The translations under genes and the position numbers were made by a program. DNA of 64,000 nucleotides from Halichondria panicea (Eukaryota > Porifera > Demospongiae > Suberitida > Halichondriidae): NCBI RefSeq assembly GCF_963675165.1, contig NC_087392.1, positions 3,803,442 to 3,867,441 of the forward strand, read 5' to 3'. Under the pieces are notes generated by a model, which was given only the letters and a program-made list of their open reading frames with translations, was not told where the DNA came from and searched no databases. How positions within the stretch are numbered: position 1 is the first letter of the stretch; the number at the start of each line of letters is the position of its first letter. Shown in pieces: positions 1 through 12,325 of this stretch.

Positions 1-51
1 TCCTTGGTTGTTGCTGCAAAATTATAGTCTATTTTGATTCTTACTATATAG

Positions 52-3000
52 AGTTTTCTGATGCCCCCTTCGAGCAGTTCCTGCAGTCGAGAGGCCTCCC
101 TGACAAAGTCATCAACTATATTGCCCACTCCATAGCAATGGTTGGACGAAAGGCCCCTACGTTACAAGCACTGGAGGCAACAAAGATATTCCTGACATCT
201 CTAGGGCGGTTTGGGAACGCTCCGTTTCTCTATCCGGTGTTTGGCGTAGGAGAGCTTGGGCAAGCATTCTGCAGGTGTGTGGGAGTTACAAGTACATTTT
301 AGGATGTGTGTCTGTGACTACTTGTGTGGGCTGCGGGTCTTCATTACCTGTGTAAATTTTATGTTACTACTTATGAGGGCCGGTGCATTGAATAAAGATT
401 GCCAGGGCAATCAGCTTGCTTGATCATGACTTTGTTTAATTGTTGCTCTGTAGAAATATTACAGTATAAGCATTTTGTGTACATGAAGTACTAACAACGT
501 TCCCCAGACTGTGTGCTGTGTACGGTGGCGTGTACTGCCTGCGTCGTTGGGTAGCTGGTATGGAGGTGACTGACGACCATGTCAGTGCAGTAGTCTGCTC
601 CACTGGACAGAGAATAGAGACCTCGTGAGTTGTCAAGAGTATGAGGAATGCTCAGTAGTGCCACTAACAAGTAGTCTTCTGCTGCTGATGCTACGTAAAT
701 TACCGTCTGTTACTGTATAAGTTGGGATTACTTGTAGTTGGAAATCTGAGTTGGAAATTATAGCACTACTACCAACTTTTTAAAACTAAGACCCACAAGT
801 CATGCATATTATTAGTTCACATTTGTCCATCTTTCTACTCTCACGGTAAATCGAGTTATTGTCCGTAGCTATACATGTAGGCTTAAAATTGTTCCAGGTG
901 TTTGACTGCAATGAATCCCATACACACACCTGATCTCATTCTATAGAGCTGTGATTTGCTCTGCCAGTAATGTCAGGGATACTCTGAACATCTCTGAACA
1001 CCTCAGGTGAGTCTGGTACATTGTCCAACTGAGGCGATCTTCATCTAGGAAGCATGTGATGTTGTATTTTATTTTACAGCTACTCAAATACATATTAAGC
1101 AGAATGGCTGCATGCATGCACATGCATATGCACATAATTGTTCTGTGCATTGATGTATACCGTAAGTGCTCACTCGAATACCAGGCCTAATATAAAGTCA
1201 AAACAAAGCTTGCACGTCATTAAACACCTACATTGTACGCAGAAATATAACTCTTTGCTGAATGTGTAAACGGGCTTACATTTAAAGAACCGTATATGTA
1301 TGTACATGTATATTCATGAGCGAGTGTGGGGATATACCTAGTAAGCTGCTGTTTGTTTACCTTCATGCAGGGATGAGGTGGTATCACGAGCTATGGTAGT
1401 GACAGATGGTCCCCTACCTGGAACAGATGGGAAGGTGATCTATAGTTATGCTCAATATACTCTTTAGGCCTCATATCTCATAATTATTACGACACGTAAC
1501 GTACGTATCAAGCTCAAGCAAGCATAATAACATTCACAAGTCTATACATGTATATCAGCATGGCAGACATTCAGTCACTGATCCAAACAGGTTGCCTTGG
1601 TAACAGTCCCGCCGTTATCCATGGGGGCGTCACAAACCTACCCCATATCTGTGCTACAACTGGACCCTTCCTCCAACTGCTCTGCTCCAGGCACCTGTGA
1701 GTGTTGTTTGTACGTGCATGGGTGCATTGATCGTAATTGCACTGTTTAGTATAATAATGATATTGTATTGTTTTCCACACTTGCATCACCCTCTGAGAGT
1801 GCTATTGAACCTGGTGCTGCACAGTTATTGAATTTCTTTATTCATATCTGGTTAGAGGAAGTCGTTCTTCCTCAATCTGCATCACAGTTTGCAGTACTTG
1901 CAGCATGTAATCACTTTTCTCCTCTCAGACTTGCTTCACTTTGTGTGCTCCAGCACTGTCTCCTCGACTGCTCAAATTGACCTAGAGCCTGTCATCAAAA
2001 CTCTGATTGAGAAAGGTGAATCTCACTAAACTGGGTGCATGGTAGCATTTAGTGGAAGCTCTCACCAGCATTGTAGATTAGGTGTTGTAAGAACACTGTA
2101 AATTGAGGTTTCTTTGAAAATTATTATAGGTTGAAGTGCACGATTGCCAAAATAATACTTACCATATAAAAAGTCACTTGAAAAAAGTGGGCACCCAAAC
2201 TATATAGGTAGGACTCATCAGAACTACTTTCGCCAACACTTGGTATACGTATGCGTACTGTATACACTCAGTGAATCCCTCCCCCTCCCTCAGAGGGCGG
2301 CCCTCGTGTACTCTGGTCGCTGTTTTTCAACCTCTCCCTATGTCTAGTGACTGATCCTGTCTCAGCAACACCTAGAGGTGTGTTTGTCACCTCTGACCCT
2401 GACACCAGCCTTAACTATGAGGGAGCAGTCAAAGAGGTGAGGTCTCGATATAAATTGAAAGTGATGTACTGTTATGTGCGTGTACATGCCAGGCCCAGTG
2501 TTATACAGTGGAGCTTCCGACACTTTGGAGCAGCTGCATGTATGTATAGCTAGTCGAGTCCTTTTGTTTAGAGGCTTAATTTAGAGAGGCTGTCCTTTTT
2601 GGGAGATTTTTTTAGAAATTCCACTGTGTACACATGCATACTGATAAACTTGTAGTTCTGTTTTCATAGAGAAGTTGTCCTTATGTGTATAGGTTAACAA
2701 ACCATTGGAATAATTTTTAGAGAGGCAGTCCTTTTTGGGAGATTTTTTTAGAAGTTCCACTGTGTACACATGCATACGTATTTCTGTTTTCATAGAGAAG
2801 TTGTCCTTTTGTTATAAGTTAACAAACCATTGGAATAATTTTTAGAGAGGCAGTCCTTTTTGGGAGTTTTTTTTTATCAGAGATTGTACACATGAATGCT
2901 GATAACTCACAGTAACTAATTGTCATTTTTTCTCTAGTGAAAAACTGTGTTCCCTAAAAGATTCACAGTATGGTATACAGATAATCTAGGTGTGTATTTC

Positions 3001-6000
3001 TGAGTGCATGTTTTGTTTTGGGAAGTGCGCTTTTAATTATTGCTGAGTTAGTTAATTGTTAATTGTGTACAAATGCAGTATACAGTATATATTCAGATAT
3101 GTCACTTTATTATATCAGTATATTTACTTAGTACAATGGCTTATCAGACTATATTGACAGTTGCTTTTCTTTTATTGTTCTACACACTTGGAAACTCAAA
3201 GAAGATTATTATTGTTCCTTTATCATTGAATGAAAGCTATGTGTGTCCTCAAGATGAGATATGTTGCTTGATTAGCAGTTGTAACTTTCATAGTATATCT
3301 CAAGAAAAAATCCTACAACTAAGTTTCCTTGATGGCAACCATACCGTAACTTCTCATCTTATGGTATCAAACTTCAACAGTGTTATTATTGGACCTTTGG
3401 GTGATTACACACCTTCGATTGTTATTTGTCGATATAGGATTACCTTTGAGCATATATCATCTTTGACAATGAGTGATGTATCCTTTTTGGACTGTCCAAA
3501 TCCTTCAACTGTGTCGTGTCAGGAAAGTTTAGTCTTCTTCCAATATATACCCTACTTATCTATTAATACTGCAGCTTTTGTGATGTTTGAATCATATTGT
3601 GACCACTCCTTACGAGTTTTGTTTGCCGAAATATCCAACTTGACTATAACTGATGTCTCATTTATAGGTTACCAAAGTCTCAGTACCGTTATAGACATAT
3701 TCCGAGTTGAATCTGTAGTATTCCAAGAAGCTACTTTTCAGTATGCAAATGCAATTTTGATTGGTAACCATTTTAATATTGTGAATAGTCACGCTAACTT
3801 TCTAATGTTGGAAATGTGCACACCAGCAGATGAACCTGCTACTCAAATAGCCATTGTAGGATCAGTGCTTAATGAGACATTGATTACCATGTGTACTAGC
3901 CAGGATGAGTGCACCTAACAGTTTCTCTACAATTGCGCAAAAAAATCTTTTCGTTTTGATTTGAGATTAAGCAATAGTCTTATACAAGCAAGAAAGGATG
4001 TCAGTTGTGATGCTATTCGTTTTACTGTCAGTAGTAACACAAGTTTGTTCATTGGTTTGCAGGATGTGGTATGTACTGGTAATATTTTTGCAGATGTTTT
4101 GAGAAATTTCAACCATGTAGGTATTCAAGTAAATAATTCGATTCTGTTGGAAAGAGGATCTGCATGTACTACTGGAATTGAAGTAACAACAGTTCAAGCC
4201 GAAGACAATATCATTAATGTCATTATCGAGTCGTCTAAAATAGCTGCCGGTGTTCGAATCCGATCATTAAGCTCTGTTGATGACACATTCAAAATTGCCA
4301 TTAAAAATACAAGTTTTACTGGTAGTAGCTATGGATTGAGCCTTCTAGACGACAAATATTTCTTGTACCGTAAATTTAAATTGCTGGTTACAATATTGAA
4401 TACCTCATTCTCGAGTATCAGTGGGCTTGCCGTTGTCTTGAATGTTCCCTCATATCGTTCCGTTGCTCACGTAAACATCATTGACACAACATTTGCAAAC
4501 AATAAACGTGTACTATATGTTGGAAGAAATGATGGTGGATGTTATGTTCCCAGTGATTTTTACTCCTATATTAAAATCAATTTATTAAGATGTGAAGTGA
4601 TTGATAATGGTGGAGACTTAAACAGCAACGGAGCTGGGCACATAATGAGCTTGATCTCAGTAAACGAACTTACCTTAGACAACTGCACAATTGCCAACAA
4701 CAATAATAGTGGATTGTTTGCTTTTCTTACCGATGTCATTATAGTTGGCAAAACAGTATTTCAAAACAATACTGCTGTCCAAGGAGGAGCTCTAAGCTTA
4801 TGGTACTCTTACTTGAAATTTCCATTTCCTGAACGCAATACGGAGCTAGTAATATCGAATAATTATGCTCAAAATACCGGAGGGGGTATATTTTTTAGCA
4901 ATATTCTCCCATCTTATGATCGAGACACAAGTGAAGTCAGATGTATTGTGCAGTACAGAGATGCCAAATTCGAAGTGCATTTTTCTAACAACACTGCAAA
5001 CAATGGTGGAGATGATATTTTTGGAGCAAGAATCCAAACAAATTGTACACAAGCAGAAGGCTCGGTTCAATATTTATTGTCAAAACATTTCAAGTTTCAC
5101 AGCACCTCATTCTCGTCTGTGTCATCTGATCCAACTCGTGTATGCCTGTGTGATAAAGGTGGTGTTCCTCAGTGCACTGACACTGAATATATATATGCTT
5201 TCGCTGGGCCATTTTTTCCTGGTGAAATTTTCTCTATTCCTCTAGTTCTTGTGGGAAATGATTTCGGTTCTGTTAAAGGTTTCATTTACGCTAGCTTACC
5301 ATCTCAAGATGCCTCCACTTCATTAGGCCCAAAGCAAAATGTACAGATAGTAACAGAGCACCGTGAGTGCTCAGTGTTAGTTTTCTCCATTGAGTCACTA
5401 TCTATCAATGTGGTGCAATCGGTTCAAATTAGTGCAAAGAGCCAGCAAGTCCCATATCCACCATCACAAATTACTAATGCCATCCATCTTTATAAAAATC
5501 TCAGCTCAATTCCTTACATTTTGCTTCAACAACCAGTCAGTATTAGCATCACATTAGAGGACTGTCCTATTAGCATGATTCTGTCACAAAATCCTCCCTA
5601 CACTTGCATTTGCCACCCTAGGCTTTTAGAAGCGGGAATTACAAAATGTGTGATTTTGTATCACATTGGTATAGTCTACAGAAGTGAAAAAACGTGGGTA
5701 GGATCATATGGTGGAAACATTAATGAAACGCTTCACTTAATGGTTCATAAAGTTTGTCCGTATGATTATTGTAACGCTAAAAATATTTCAGTTGATCCCA
5801 AGTCTCCTGATAATCAATGTGCTTTTAATCGATCTGGGTTGCTTTGCGGAGCATGCCGGAAAGGTCTAAGCATTGTTTTTGGAACGACAAGGTGTTTAGA
5901 GTGCGATAACTCTTTTATTTCACTCGTTCTCTTCTTTGCTTTAGCCGGTGTTTTGCTTGTTGTGTTTTTACAGACGTTAACACTTACTGTTGCAAAAGGG

Positions 6001-8210
6001 ACCATAAATGGACTTATTTTTTACTCCAATATCGTTTGGGCTACCAAGTCTATTTATCTGAAAGACAACAACAATTCCTCAGCTCAGATTCTGCATGTGT
6101 TTTTGGCATGGCTCAATCTTGACTTGGGTATCGAAACATGCTTTTTTGATGGACTAGATGCGTATTGGAAGACGTGGCTGCAATTTGTGTTCCCCATTTA
6201 CATCTGGTCATTGACTGGTCTCATCATAGTCACTTCACACTACTCTACCAGAGCTAGCAAGATATTTGGTAACAACTCAGTACCAGTGCTAGCCACATTG
6301 ATCCTACTATCTTATACAAAATTGTTGAGGGCAATTATCGATTCTCTGAACTTTTCGATACTAGAGTATGCGAGTGGACAGTTGATTGTTTGGACGCTTG
6401 ACGGAAATTACCCTTATTTTGGAGTGGCTCACATTATTCTGTTCTTGGTAGTATTAGCCTTTCTAGTTTTACTATGGCTACCATTCACAACAATACTACT
6501 TACACTCCAGTGTCTGAGGAGATCAAATGTGGGGCCTCTTCGATGGATCAACAAGTTTAAGCCGTTATTTGATGCATACTTCGGTCAACTAAAACCCAAA
6601 CATCACTATTGGGTTGGATTGCTTCTGTTAGTACGTGTTCTTCTTCTAGTAGTGTATGCATCCACCTCAGCCATTGTACCAACTGTAAACATTGCACTGA
6701 TGGTTCTTGTATCAATGCTTCTGCTTCTTGTCCAAGTTTATGCAGGATCGGTGTACAAAAACATCTACTTATCAATTTTGGAAAACTCATTTATTGTAAA
6801 CCTCATGACAGTTGGTGTTATCACTCTATATTTAGATACTATTAATGGATCAAATGCTGCTGCAATGTATACATCTATAATAATAGCTCTGGTACAGTTT
6901 CTGACAATATTACTCTACCACTTTGTTTCGAACCTAAGAACAACGTATTCAACATGGAAAAGACGGCAGCCCGGCAACGGCAACGAGGCTGTCACCGAGG
7001 CTAGACCGATGCCTCCAGTTGTTCATAATCAAATGCAGTACAGAGAGCCCCTGTTGGAGAACTCAGAAAAATTATAAATGCACATGCAGGCATTAATAGT
7101 AGCTTGGTCACTTTCTAGCTGTATGCATGGAATTATAATAATATATACCAACTATATAAATTATGTCACTTTATGCTAGGACAGTAGTTAACGTGTGCAT
7201 GTTTTTGTTATAATTGTGAGCTATGTAGGAGCACCGATTGCATTAATTGTCTTTCAGTTAAGTTGTTCTAAGAGTTGAGCCGGTTTACACCAATTTTCCA
7301 TCCCTTCAGCACTATAATAATTATTGCAAGGAGATGCCCAAAAATAATTTCATCACTCATGTGTTCAATACATTAATTAATGGCAGCTGTTTGATAGTTT
7401 TTTATATAATTATAATAATATATATAGTTATTGCCCAAAATAGTAGTAGTTTTATACATACCATTTTAACAGTAGTCCAACTGTCTTCACTGTAGGCACG
7501 GCGTTTGTTTGAGGAATTGTGTCCTGGGGAAGAGTTCTTGCCCACTCCCCCTGACCCCAAGGACATAGTGTACGAGACGCCCACTGACAGCACTGACCCA
7601 AGTTCCACTGACAACACTGACCCAAGTCCTACTGACAGCACTGACGCAAGTCACACTGACAACACTGATGACCCAAATTCTGATGACAACCCTAATACTG
7701 ACCCAGCTGCAGGTGATCGATTAGTTTTACTCCGTATAATCCACTATTTTGTATTGGCACTTTTTCAGAAAACACATACCGGTACATGCATAAATTATAT
7801 TCATGATGATCTTTTTCACATACCGTATAGCGCGAAATTTTCGTGGATTTCGTGGGTTTAGCAATCCTGCACGAAAATTGTTCTTTAATTAGAATTATCT
7901 GCTATAACGTTGCAAAGATTAAAGGCGTGGCTTCCGGTAAGCAGTCATTCCACGAACATTGTGCAAAGCATAAGTGCCTCGAATTTCGCGCTATACAGTG
8001 TTCTGCGCATTGCTGGTACATTTTGATGGTTTAAGTGTGCATGTATATATATATACTGCTGCCTGTTGCCATAATTATTCTTAATCGCATGCAGGTTCTG
8101 GTGAGGGTCGACACACTAAAAACACGGCTGAGCAGAGCAATGCTTGTGATGATCGTCATAACTCATCTCTAAATGATAGAAATGAGGACACTGTCACAAC
8201 TGCTGATTAG
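52..8210 (+). CDS. CHM: Rab escort protein (Rab geranylgeranyltransferase component A), 3' nine exons
   Basis: Nine exons can be joined with GT-AG sites and matching phases: 52-274, 508-624, 947-1006, 1371-1434, 1591-1696, 1929-2015, 2294-2436, 7496-7712 and 8095-8210 (TAG at 8208). The 5' part lies outside the window. The product presents newly made Rab GTPases to geranylgeranyl transferase in the cytosol and belongs to the GDI/REP superfamily. Seen in the translation: a block ending HSIAMVGRKAP, then YPVFGVGELGQAFCR, LCAVYGGVYCLRRW, VSRAMVVTDGP, PRVLWSLFFN and LFEELCPGEEFLPTPPDP, in the order found in vertebrate REP1/REP2. The C-terminus is a low-complexity tail rich in Thr, Asp, Ser and Pro. 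The intron 2437-7495 contains another gene on the same strand, and the last intron holds a MITE. No broken exon was found in the part seen. Confidence 0.93.
2579..2870. repeat. Tandem repeat in REP intron, about 2.5 copies of a ~125-bp unit
   Basis: The segment beginning TTTAGAGAGGC.GTCCTTTTT recurs at about 2580, 2716 and 2840. The parts TTCCACTGTGTACACATGCA, TTTTCATAGAGAAGTTGTCC and AACAAACCATTGGAATAATT recur in the same order. The third copy is cut short. No coding function is seen; the short ORFs here are by-products of the repeat. Confidence 0.85.
3136..7077 (+). CDS. Large beta-helix / Cys-rich / multi-TM receptor-like protein with one in-frame TAA
   Basis: One frame is open from an upstream ATG at 3073 to the TAA at 7075, except for a TAA at 3916-3918. 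I choose the ATG at 3136 because it starts a signal peptide (MAYQTILTVAFLLLF). About 850 residues of repetitive ectodomain follow, with Asn/Gly-rich turns such as FQNNTAVQGGAL and NTGGGIFF, typical of right-handed beta-helix (Pmp-like) repeats, and many N-glycosylation sites. Next is a Cys-rich segment (CPYDYCNAK, LLCGACRKGLS, TTRCLEC), then roughly seven to nine hydrophobic helices from about 5920 to 6950, and a short polar tail. Similar proteins form large families in sponges and other early animals; ligand and signalling are unknown to me. The gene is intronless and sits inside a REP intron on the same strand. The stop may be a real null allele, a recent pseudogene, readthrough or a sequencing error; nothing else in the frame is broken. 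Confidence 0.8.
7821..7999. mobile_element. MITE, family B (TIR TACCGTATAGCG)
   Basis: The left end TACCGTATAGCGCGAAATTT and the right end AATTTCGCGCTATACAGTG are inverted copies, and the element is about 180 bp. It lies in the last intron of the REP gene. A related copy is at 10583-10791, in the ODC locus. No transposase is present, so it is non-autonomous. Confidence 0.85.
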
Positions 8211-9059
8211 CTAGAATATTTAATAGTAGAACCGTTGATCAGTGTACGTGTTGTGTTGCCTGTAAATTTTAATCAATGCATTAAAATTATCTTGTTATAA
8301 TTGTTTGTGTATACCGATCGATTGTATTCACAACTTAACATAATACCTATATATAGCTAATTAAAATATACAAACACTATCAAAAACGACATAATATTTA
8401 TATTACATGCAACAGTATCACAGCATCAATCATATATACATGTAAATACCAAAACTGAAACTACTGCACGGTCTACATACATTATATGCAGGTACATAGT
8501 CTCCAGCAGCTATGTAGGAGAGTACAACTGAGTTACGTAATTATAGCTAAAACGTGAAAGAAAGGGAGCTAGAGAGAGCTGGAGAGAATGGAGAACAATA
8601 CATGCCTGCAATTAAATAATGCATAAAACCATGACAGAGTTCTAATAGTTTTCAGCTGCACATACGTGGCACGGCAGGGCAAAAAAGTTTCAGTACTTCC
8701 AAACCAGCACCACTTATTTGGAGACCTGCACGAAGAGAAAAAGTACGGTGAACCTGAACGGCTTAACTGAGCAGATGATGCTTACAGTGGTTGTTTGGAG
8801 GCATATGCTGATGATGACGAGGGAGAGGGTTTAGAGGGAAGGCTTTGTTTCAGAGTGTGCAGGTCTCTTAAATTGTCTCTGCATAATCACATGGGTAAAT
8901 CAAAATCATGATATAAAAGTGAGCTCTTGCAGATGGCAGAAAAGCGCTCAAGAAATTTAGGGCTCTGCCGAAACGTGTCAGTGAATTTTTATGCGAGTAA
9001 ACCCTTATAGAGTGTGCTACAAATTAAACAGAAATTTGTTGCGCTGACATAGTAGTAGG
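8211..9059. other. Intergenic, AT-rich, between convergent REP and ODC loci
   Basis: No ORF with family resemblance is visible. The minus strand near 8665-8726 reads ISGAGLEVLKLF after a possible acceptor (TCTTCGTGCAG), which recalls the last exon of ornithine decarboxylase, but the phase does not join cleanly to the exon at 9060-9236. Otherwise only A/T-rich DNA is seen. Confidence 0.4.
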
Positions 9060-10558
9060 ACACCGTCCGTGGGAATCCATTGAACTTAGTTGAACAAGTG
9101 ACAGAGTAGGCACCATGTCTTCAAAGCAGATCCAATCCCCAATGCTCAACTCAAGTAACTGCACGTCTATTATTTTGTCTAGTGCATCACAAGTGGGTCC
9201 CCATATGGTGGCTGGATGGAGAAGTCTGTTTGATTCCTATAGAGAGATGTGGTATCTAAATATGAGATGCTAGATTGACTACATTAAAAGAGGTGATCTA
9301 AATTCATAGTAATTTAGTGCATTTAGCTATATAAAAATACAAAAAAGACGCTCTCTTTTCCATCCGAAACTTTATATATACACCTCGCAAAGTGCCAAAC
9401 AGAAGAGAAAGCTTCTCACTAAAATAGGTGTACAGCTTAGCCTAACAGTAAAAATGTAGCTTGCTAATCGAGGCTCAACTATACTTGTAAATTAATTTTC
9501 TCGTCCACTTCTAACAGCATAATCACTTCAATGTCGAACTGACCTCTAGTGCAGCTGGAGTTGGCGTACCGTAGTCCACCAGGGAATAGTTACAATAATC
9601 AGCCTAATGATTGAGAAAAAACTATGATTACCGTATAACTATTTGGCGAAATTTGAACCGATTTGGCGGTTTTTAAGTTGGCGTCTCAGGCGTGGCTACT
9701 ACAACAATGACACTGTGTCCACCAAAAAACTTTAATTTGACAGTTTTAAATTTGGCAATCTTTGGTAAATCCACCAAATTGCCAAATTTTACAGTTACAC
9801 AGCGGTATAACAACTTTAAGGGAACATCATGGCATAACAATAGTGAATTTGCAGAGGGAAATTTGAAAGGTATACGTGTTGTATTGTACTTTGCTGATGG
9901 AAAATCCCTTTTGACTTTGTGCAGCTCAAGCTTACTATCAAAGGTCATCATGTCAACACCCTTCATGGCTGCATACTGGAGATGTGATATTTGCTTGCAG
10001 GGGTTTGCATAGATGATGCGGCTAGGGGCAACTCCCTTGTCCAGTAAATCCTTGATATCAGCCTAAATGTGTACAGAGAAGAGTAAGGATTACAGAACGA
10101 AGAGGCTCTATATTTAAGCATTTACTTTTTATTTCTGAGAGTACATGTACATACAATCTGTGATGCAGCAATGTAAAGGTTATCGTATAATATGCCATTG
10201 TGCATTATTTTATACATGTGAAACGCAATCAAGAGTGTACAGTAGTACAGTGTATAAGCATTCGAAATACACTAAAATGAATGCTCTTCTCTATAGCTAT
10301 TTTCACGTGCAATTAAAATGAAAAGTAGAGATTATTATGCATATAAATTATACCAACGACAGAATGAATAGAAGGGCAACATACCTTGCTGACACAGTCA
10401 AAGCCAGTTCCTAGTGCGGCGAGTGTCTTCAAGAGAAGTGGGTCGTTGTTGGCCTTAATGGCATAGAATGAAGTAACAGTGGGCAGGGCAGCCACCCAGT
10501 CTTGATGGAGCTCTATCACCCGACCCAAGTCAACAACAAAGAGTGAATCATCCAAATC
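9060..10558 (-). pseudogene. ODC1: Ornithine decarboxylase / antizyme-inhibitor-like locus, internally deleted and frameshifted
   Basis: Exon A (10558-10385) encodes DSLFVVDLGRVIELH, then FYAIKAN with the PLP-binding Lys, then GTGFDCVSK. Exon B (10062 to about 9870) encodes [10 protein letters not shown] and [21 protein letters not shown]. Exon C (9236 to about 9060) encodes [14 protein letters not shown] and [11 protein letters not shown]. All are diagnostic of eukaryotic ODC, which decarboxylates ornithine to putrescine as a PLP homodimer. Between exons B and C about 160 residues are missing: the HVGSG, GGGFPG and EPGR blocks and the catalytic Cys exon. A MITE sits in that gap. After FEDM one base is missing near 9113; in the shifted frame homology resumes (AYSV, FNGFPR, YYY). 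I read it as a pseudogene, though an assembly gap plus a base-call error would look the same. The 5' end is not identified. Confidence 0.82.
9629..9807. mobile_element. MITE, family C (TIR TACCGTATAACTATTTGGC)
   Basis: Left end TACCGTATAACTATTTGGCG; right end TTACAGTTACACAGCGGTA. The terminal TACCG and the inner TTTGGCAA-type blocks are inverted. It lies between ODC exons B and C, just where the middle exons should be. It also creates an open frame of about 97 codons on the minus strand that is not a gene. Confidence 0.65.
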
Positions 10559-10582
10559 CTGTACGTTTGTTCATGAATCAAG

Positions 10583-10791
10583 TACCGTATAGCGGGTAAT
10601 TTTCGTGGGGTAAAAAATTCGTTCAACTCGAGAAACGGTGGTTTTCGTGAGTAAAAATTTCGTTTAGTCTCGTTGCCTGCCTGCATTCATACGTTCCGGT
10701 AAGCCACGCCTACGTTAAAATTTCGTGGAGGCCAGCTTGCCCACAAAAATAACGAATATTTTACCCCACGAAAATTACCCGCTATGTGGTA
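10583..10791. mobile_element. MITE, family B
   Basis: TIRs TACCGTATAGCGGGTAATTT and its inverse (AAATTACCCGCTATGTGGTA) enclose about 209 bp. Inner inverted blocks TTTTCGTGGGGTAAAA and TTTTACCCCACGAAAA match. It is inserted just upstream of ODC exon A and shares its ends with the copy at 7821-7999. Confidence 0.9.
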
Positions 10792-10929
10792 TGTGGATGT
10801 ACATTTGCAGTACCTGCCAATAATCATACACTCTCAGGCTATAATAATCTGCATCTACTTTGACCACATGTTCGAAGACATAAAATAATTTTTATAAAGG
10901 CGGCGTACATTCACCATACAGACATTGTG

Positions 10930-11134
10930 TACCGTATTACTAGAATGTTTTGCGAGCATCAAACATTTGCGAATTTTGATCAATTCGCATCAATAAAATC
11001 CGCAAAACCTATTACTAGTAATATACACACGATCCTTGCCAGAACGCAAGATAGATCACAAAGGGTCAAATTTTCTGCTGATTTGGCTCATTCGCAAAGG
11101 TTTTCCACCAGCAAAATATTCTAGTAATACGGTA
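10930..11134. mobile_element. MITE, family A, intact reference copy
   Basis: Ends TACCGTATTACTAGAATGTT and AATATTCTAGTAATACGGTA form an almost perfect 24-bp TIR, and the total is 205 bp. The same sequence recurs at 15528-16006 (interrupted), 39921-40111 and, inverted, 44999-45209. The shared core has CACACGATCCTTGCCAGAAC and GCTGATTTGG.TCATTCGCAA. Confidence 0.92.
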
Positions 11135-12325
11135 CTACACATGCAGGCCTGCAGAGTTCAAATCACTATTTAATACGTCGATACCTCTCTCCCTGGAGCA
11201 CTGCGTTTTCTGCTGATGAACTCTCTTAGCAGGTACATTATCAGGAACAATCTACCTGAATGTACTGTTTCTCTCGAACGCACAGCTCCATCATTAGCAC
11301 AATTAATTATAAAGTAATCACAATAAAATTATACACTGCGCTGAAGATAGAAGCAGCTACAATAACTTTGAATGAATTTCCAATAATAGAAAGGTGGTGT
11401 TTGGTATTATAGAAGATACTAATAAGTATAAATATTGGCAAAGCAATTGCAATGGCTCCTACAATGATAATTCTGAGAGCAGAAATGTAATGGCTTCAAA
11501 ACGTAATCTAAAAATGAATCCATATATGCTTTTGAATCAGCAAGTACACGCAATATTGACTGTACATGTACTGAGTATAGTCCTTGAGTGCTTATGAATA
11601 CCGGATATAAATATTATCAGTGAAATTGACCACCTATAATTATATACTATACCATCCCATTTCCAATATAATATGAATGAAAGCACCGCGGGTATACTGA
11701 TGCCTCTGTGGATGTGTTAAAGCTATATAATACATAATTATAAAGCTACTAGCTACGATTATTGCTAATATCTATAATCATAATGTTTATACGGGAATTT
11801 TGCTGTAGGCTACAGGGTAGCCTCGATTTCAGGCCGCTGGGAAAAATAAAGCCACTGATTCAAGTTTCAAGAGTGGCCTGGGATCGAGGCTATAGCTACA
11901 GGGAAACTCAATGAGTGGGAAATGATGGATTCTAGCTAGCAGCTTCCATCCTGGTCACAGTAATATCATAATACACATGAACACAAGCGTCTTCATTCAT
12001 AATCGATTAATGACACCCGAAATTTCATGTACATGTATTTGGATGGAGTCTGGTCCGGCTCTATTCGGATTAGCAAGGTTCTACTGTATACAGTATGTAA
12101 CTGTGAAAATATGGAGAAACACAAGTTTTGGTGAGTTAAAGAAACAGTGGTTACTGTATAATCATAGTTAAAATTATTTTTATCTTGATTATTGCAAACA
12201 ACAAACTGTAAAATATGATAATACGACGTAGTTTGCTAAAGAGTGTCACGATAAAAATCACACTGATGGAATTTATGTGACCAAAGAAACAAATTAATCT
12301 TTGAACACAAACCCTGATAAAAGAA
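11135..12325. other. Intergenic with a small foldback (11818-11892)
   Basis: No recognisable exon is seen. TAGCCTCGATTTCAGGCC (11818-11835) is the near inverse of GGCCTGGGATCGAGGCTA (11875-11892). The same TAGCCTCGA foldback occurs as a 50-bp version at 37971-38020. The rest is AT-rich. Confidence 0.5.

Noticed and set aside
3910-3925. Programmed stop-codon readthrough of the TAA in the receptor gene
   Set aside because: The following CAG TTT only partly resembles the CARYYA context known from some viruses; a null allele or error is simpler. Kept only as a question.
3927-7077. Several open frames on the minus strand and shifted + frames within the beta-helix gene
   Set aside because: Shadows of the long + frame; no independent family motifs or start signals.
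9673-9966. Open frame of 97 codons on the minus strand next to ODC exon B
   Set aside because: Its C-terminal half is read from the MITE at 9629-9807; only the N-terminal part ([13 protein letters not shown]) is ODC.
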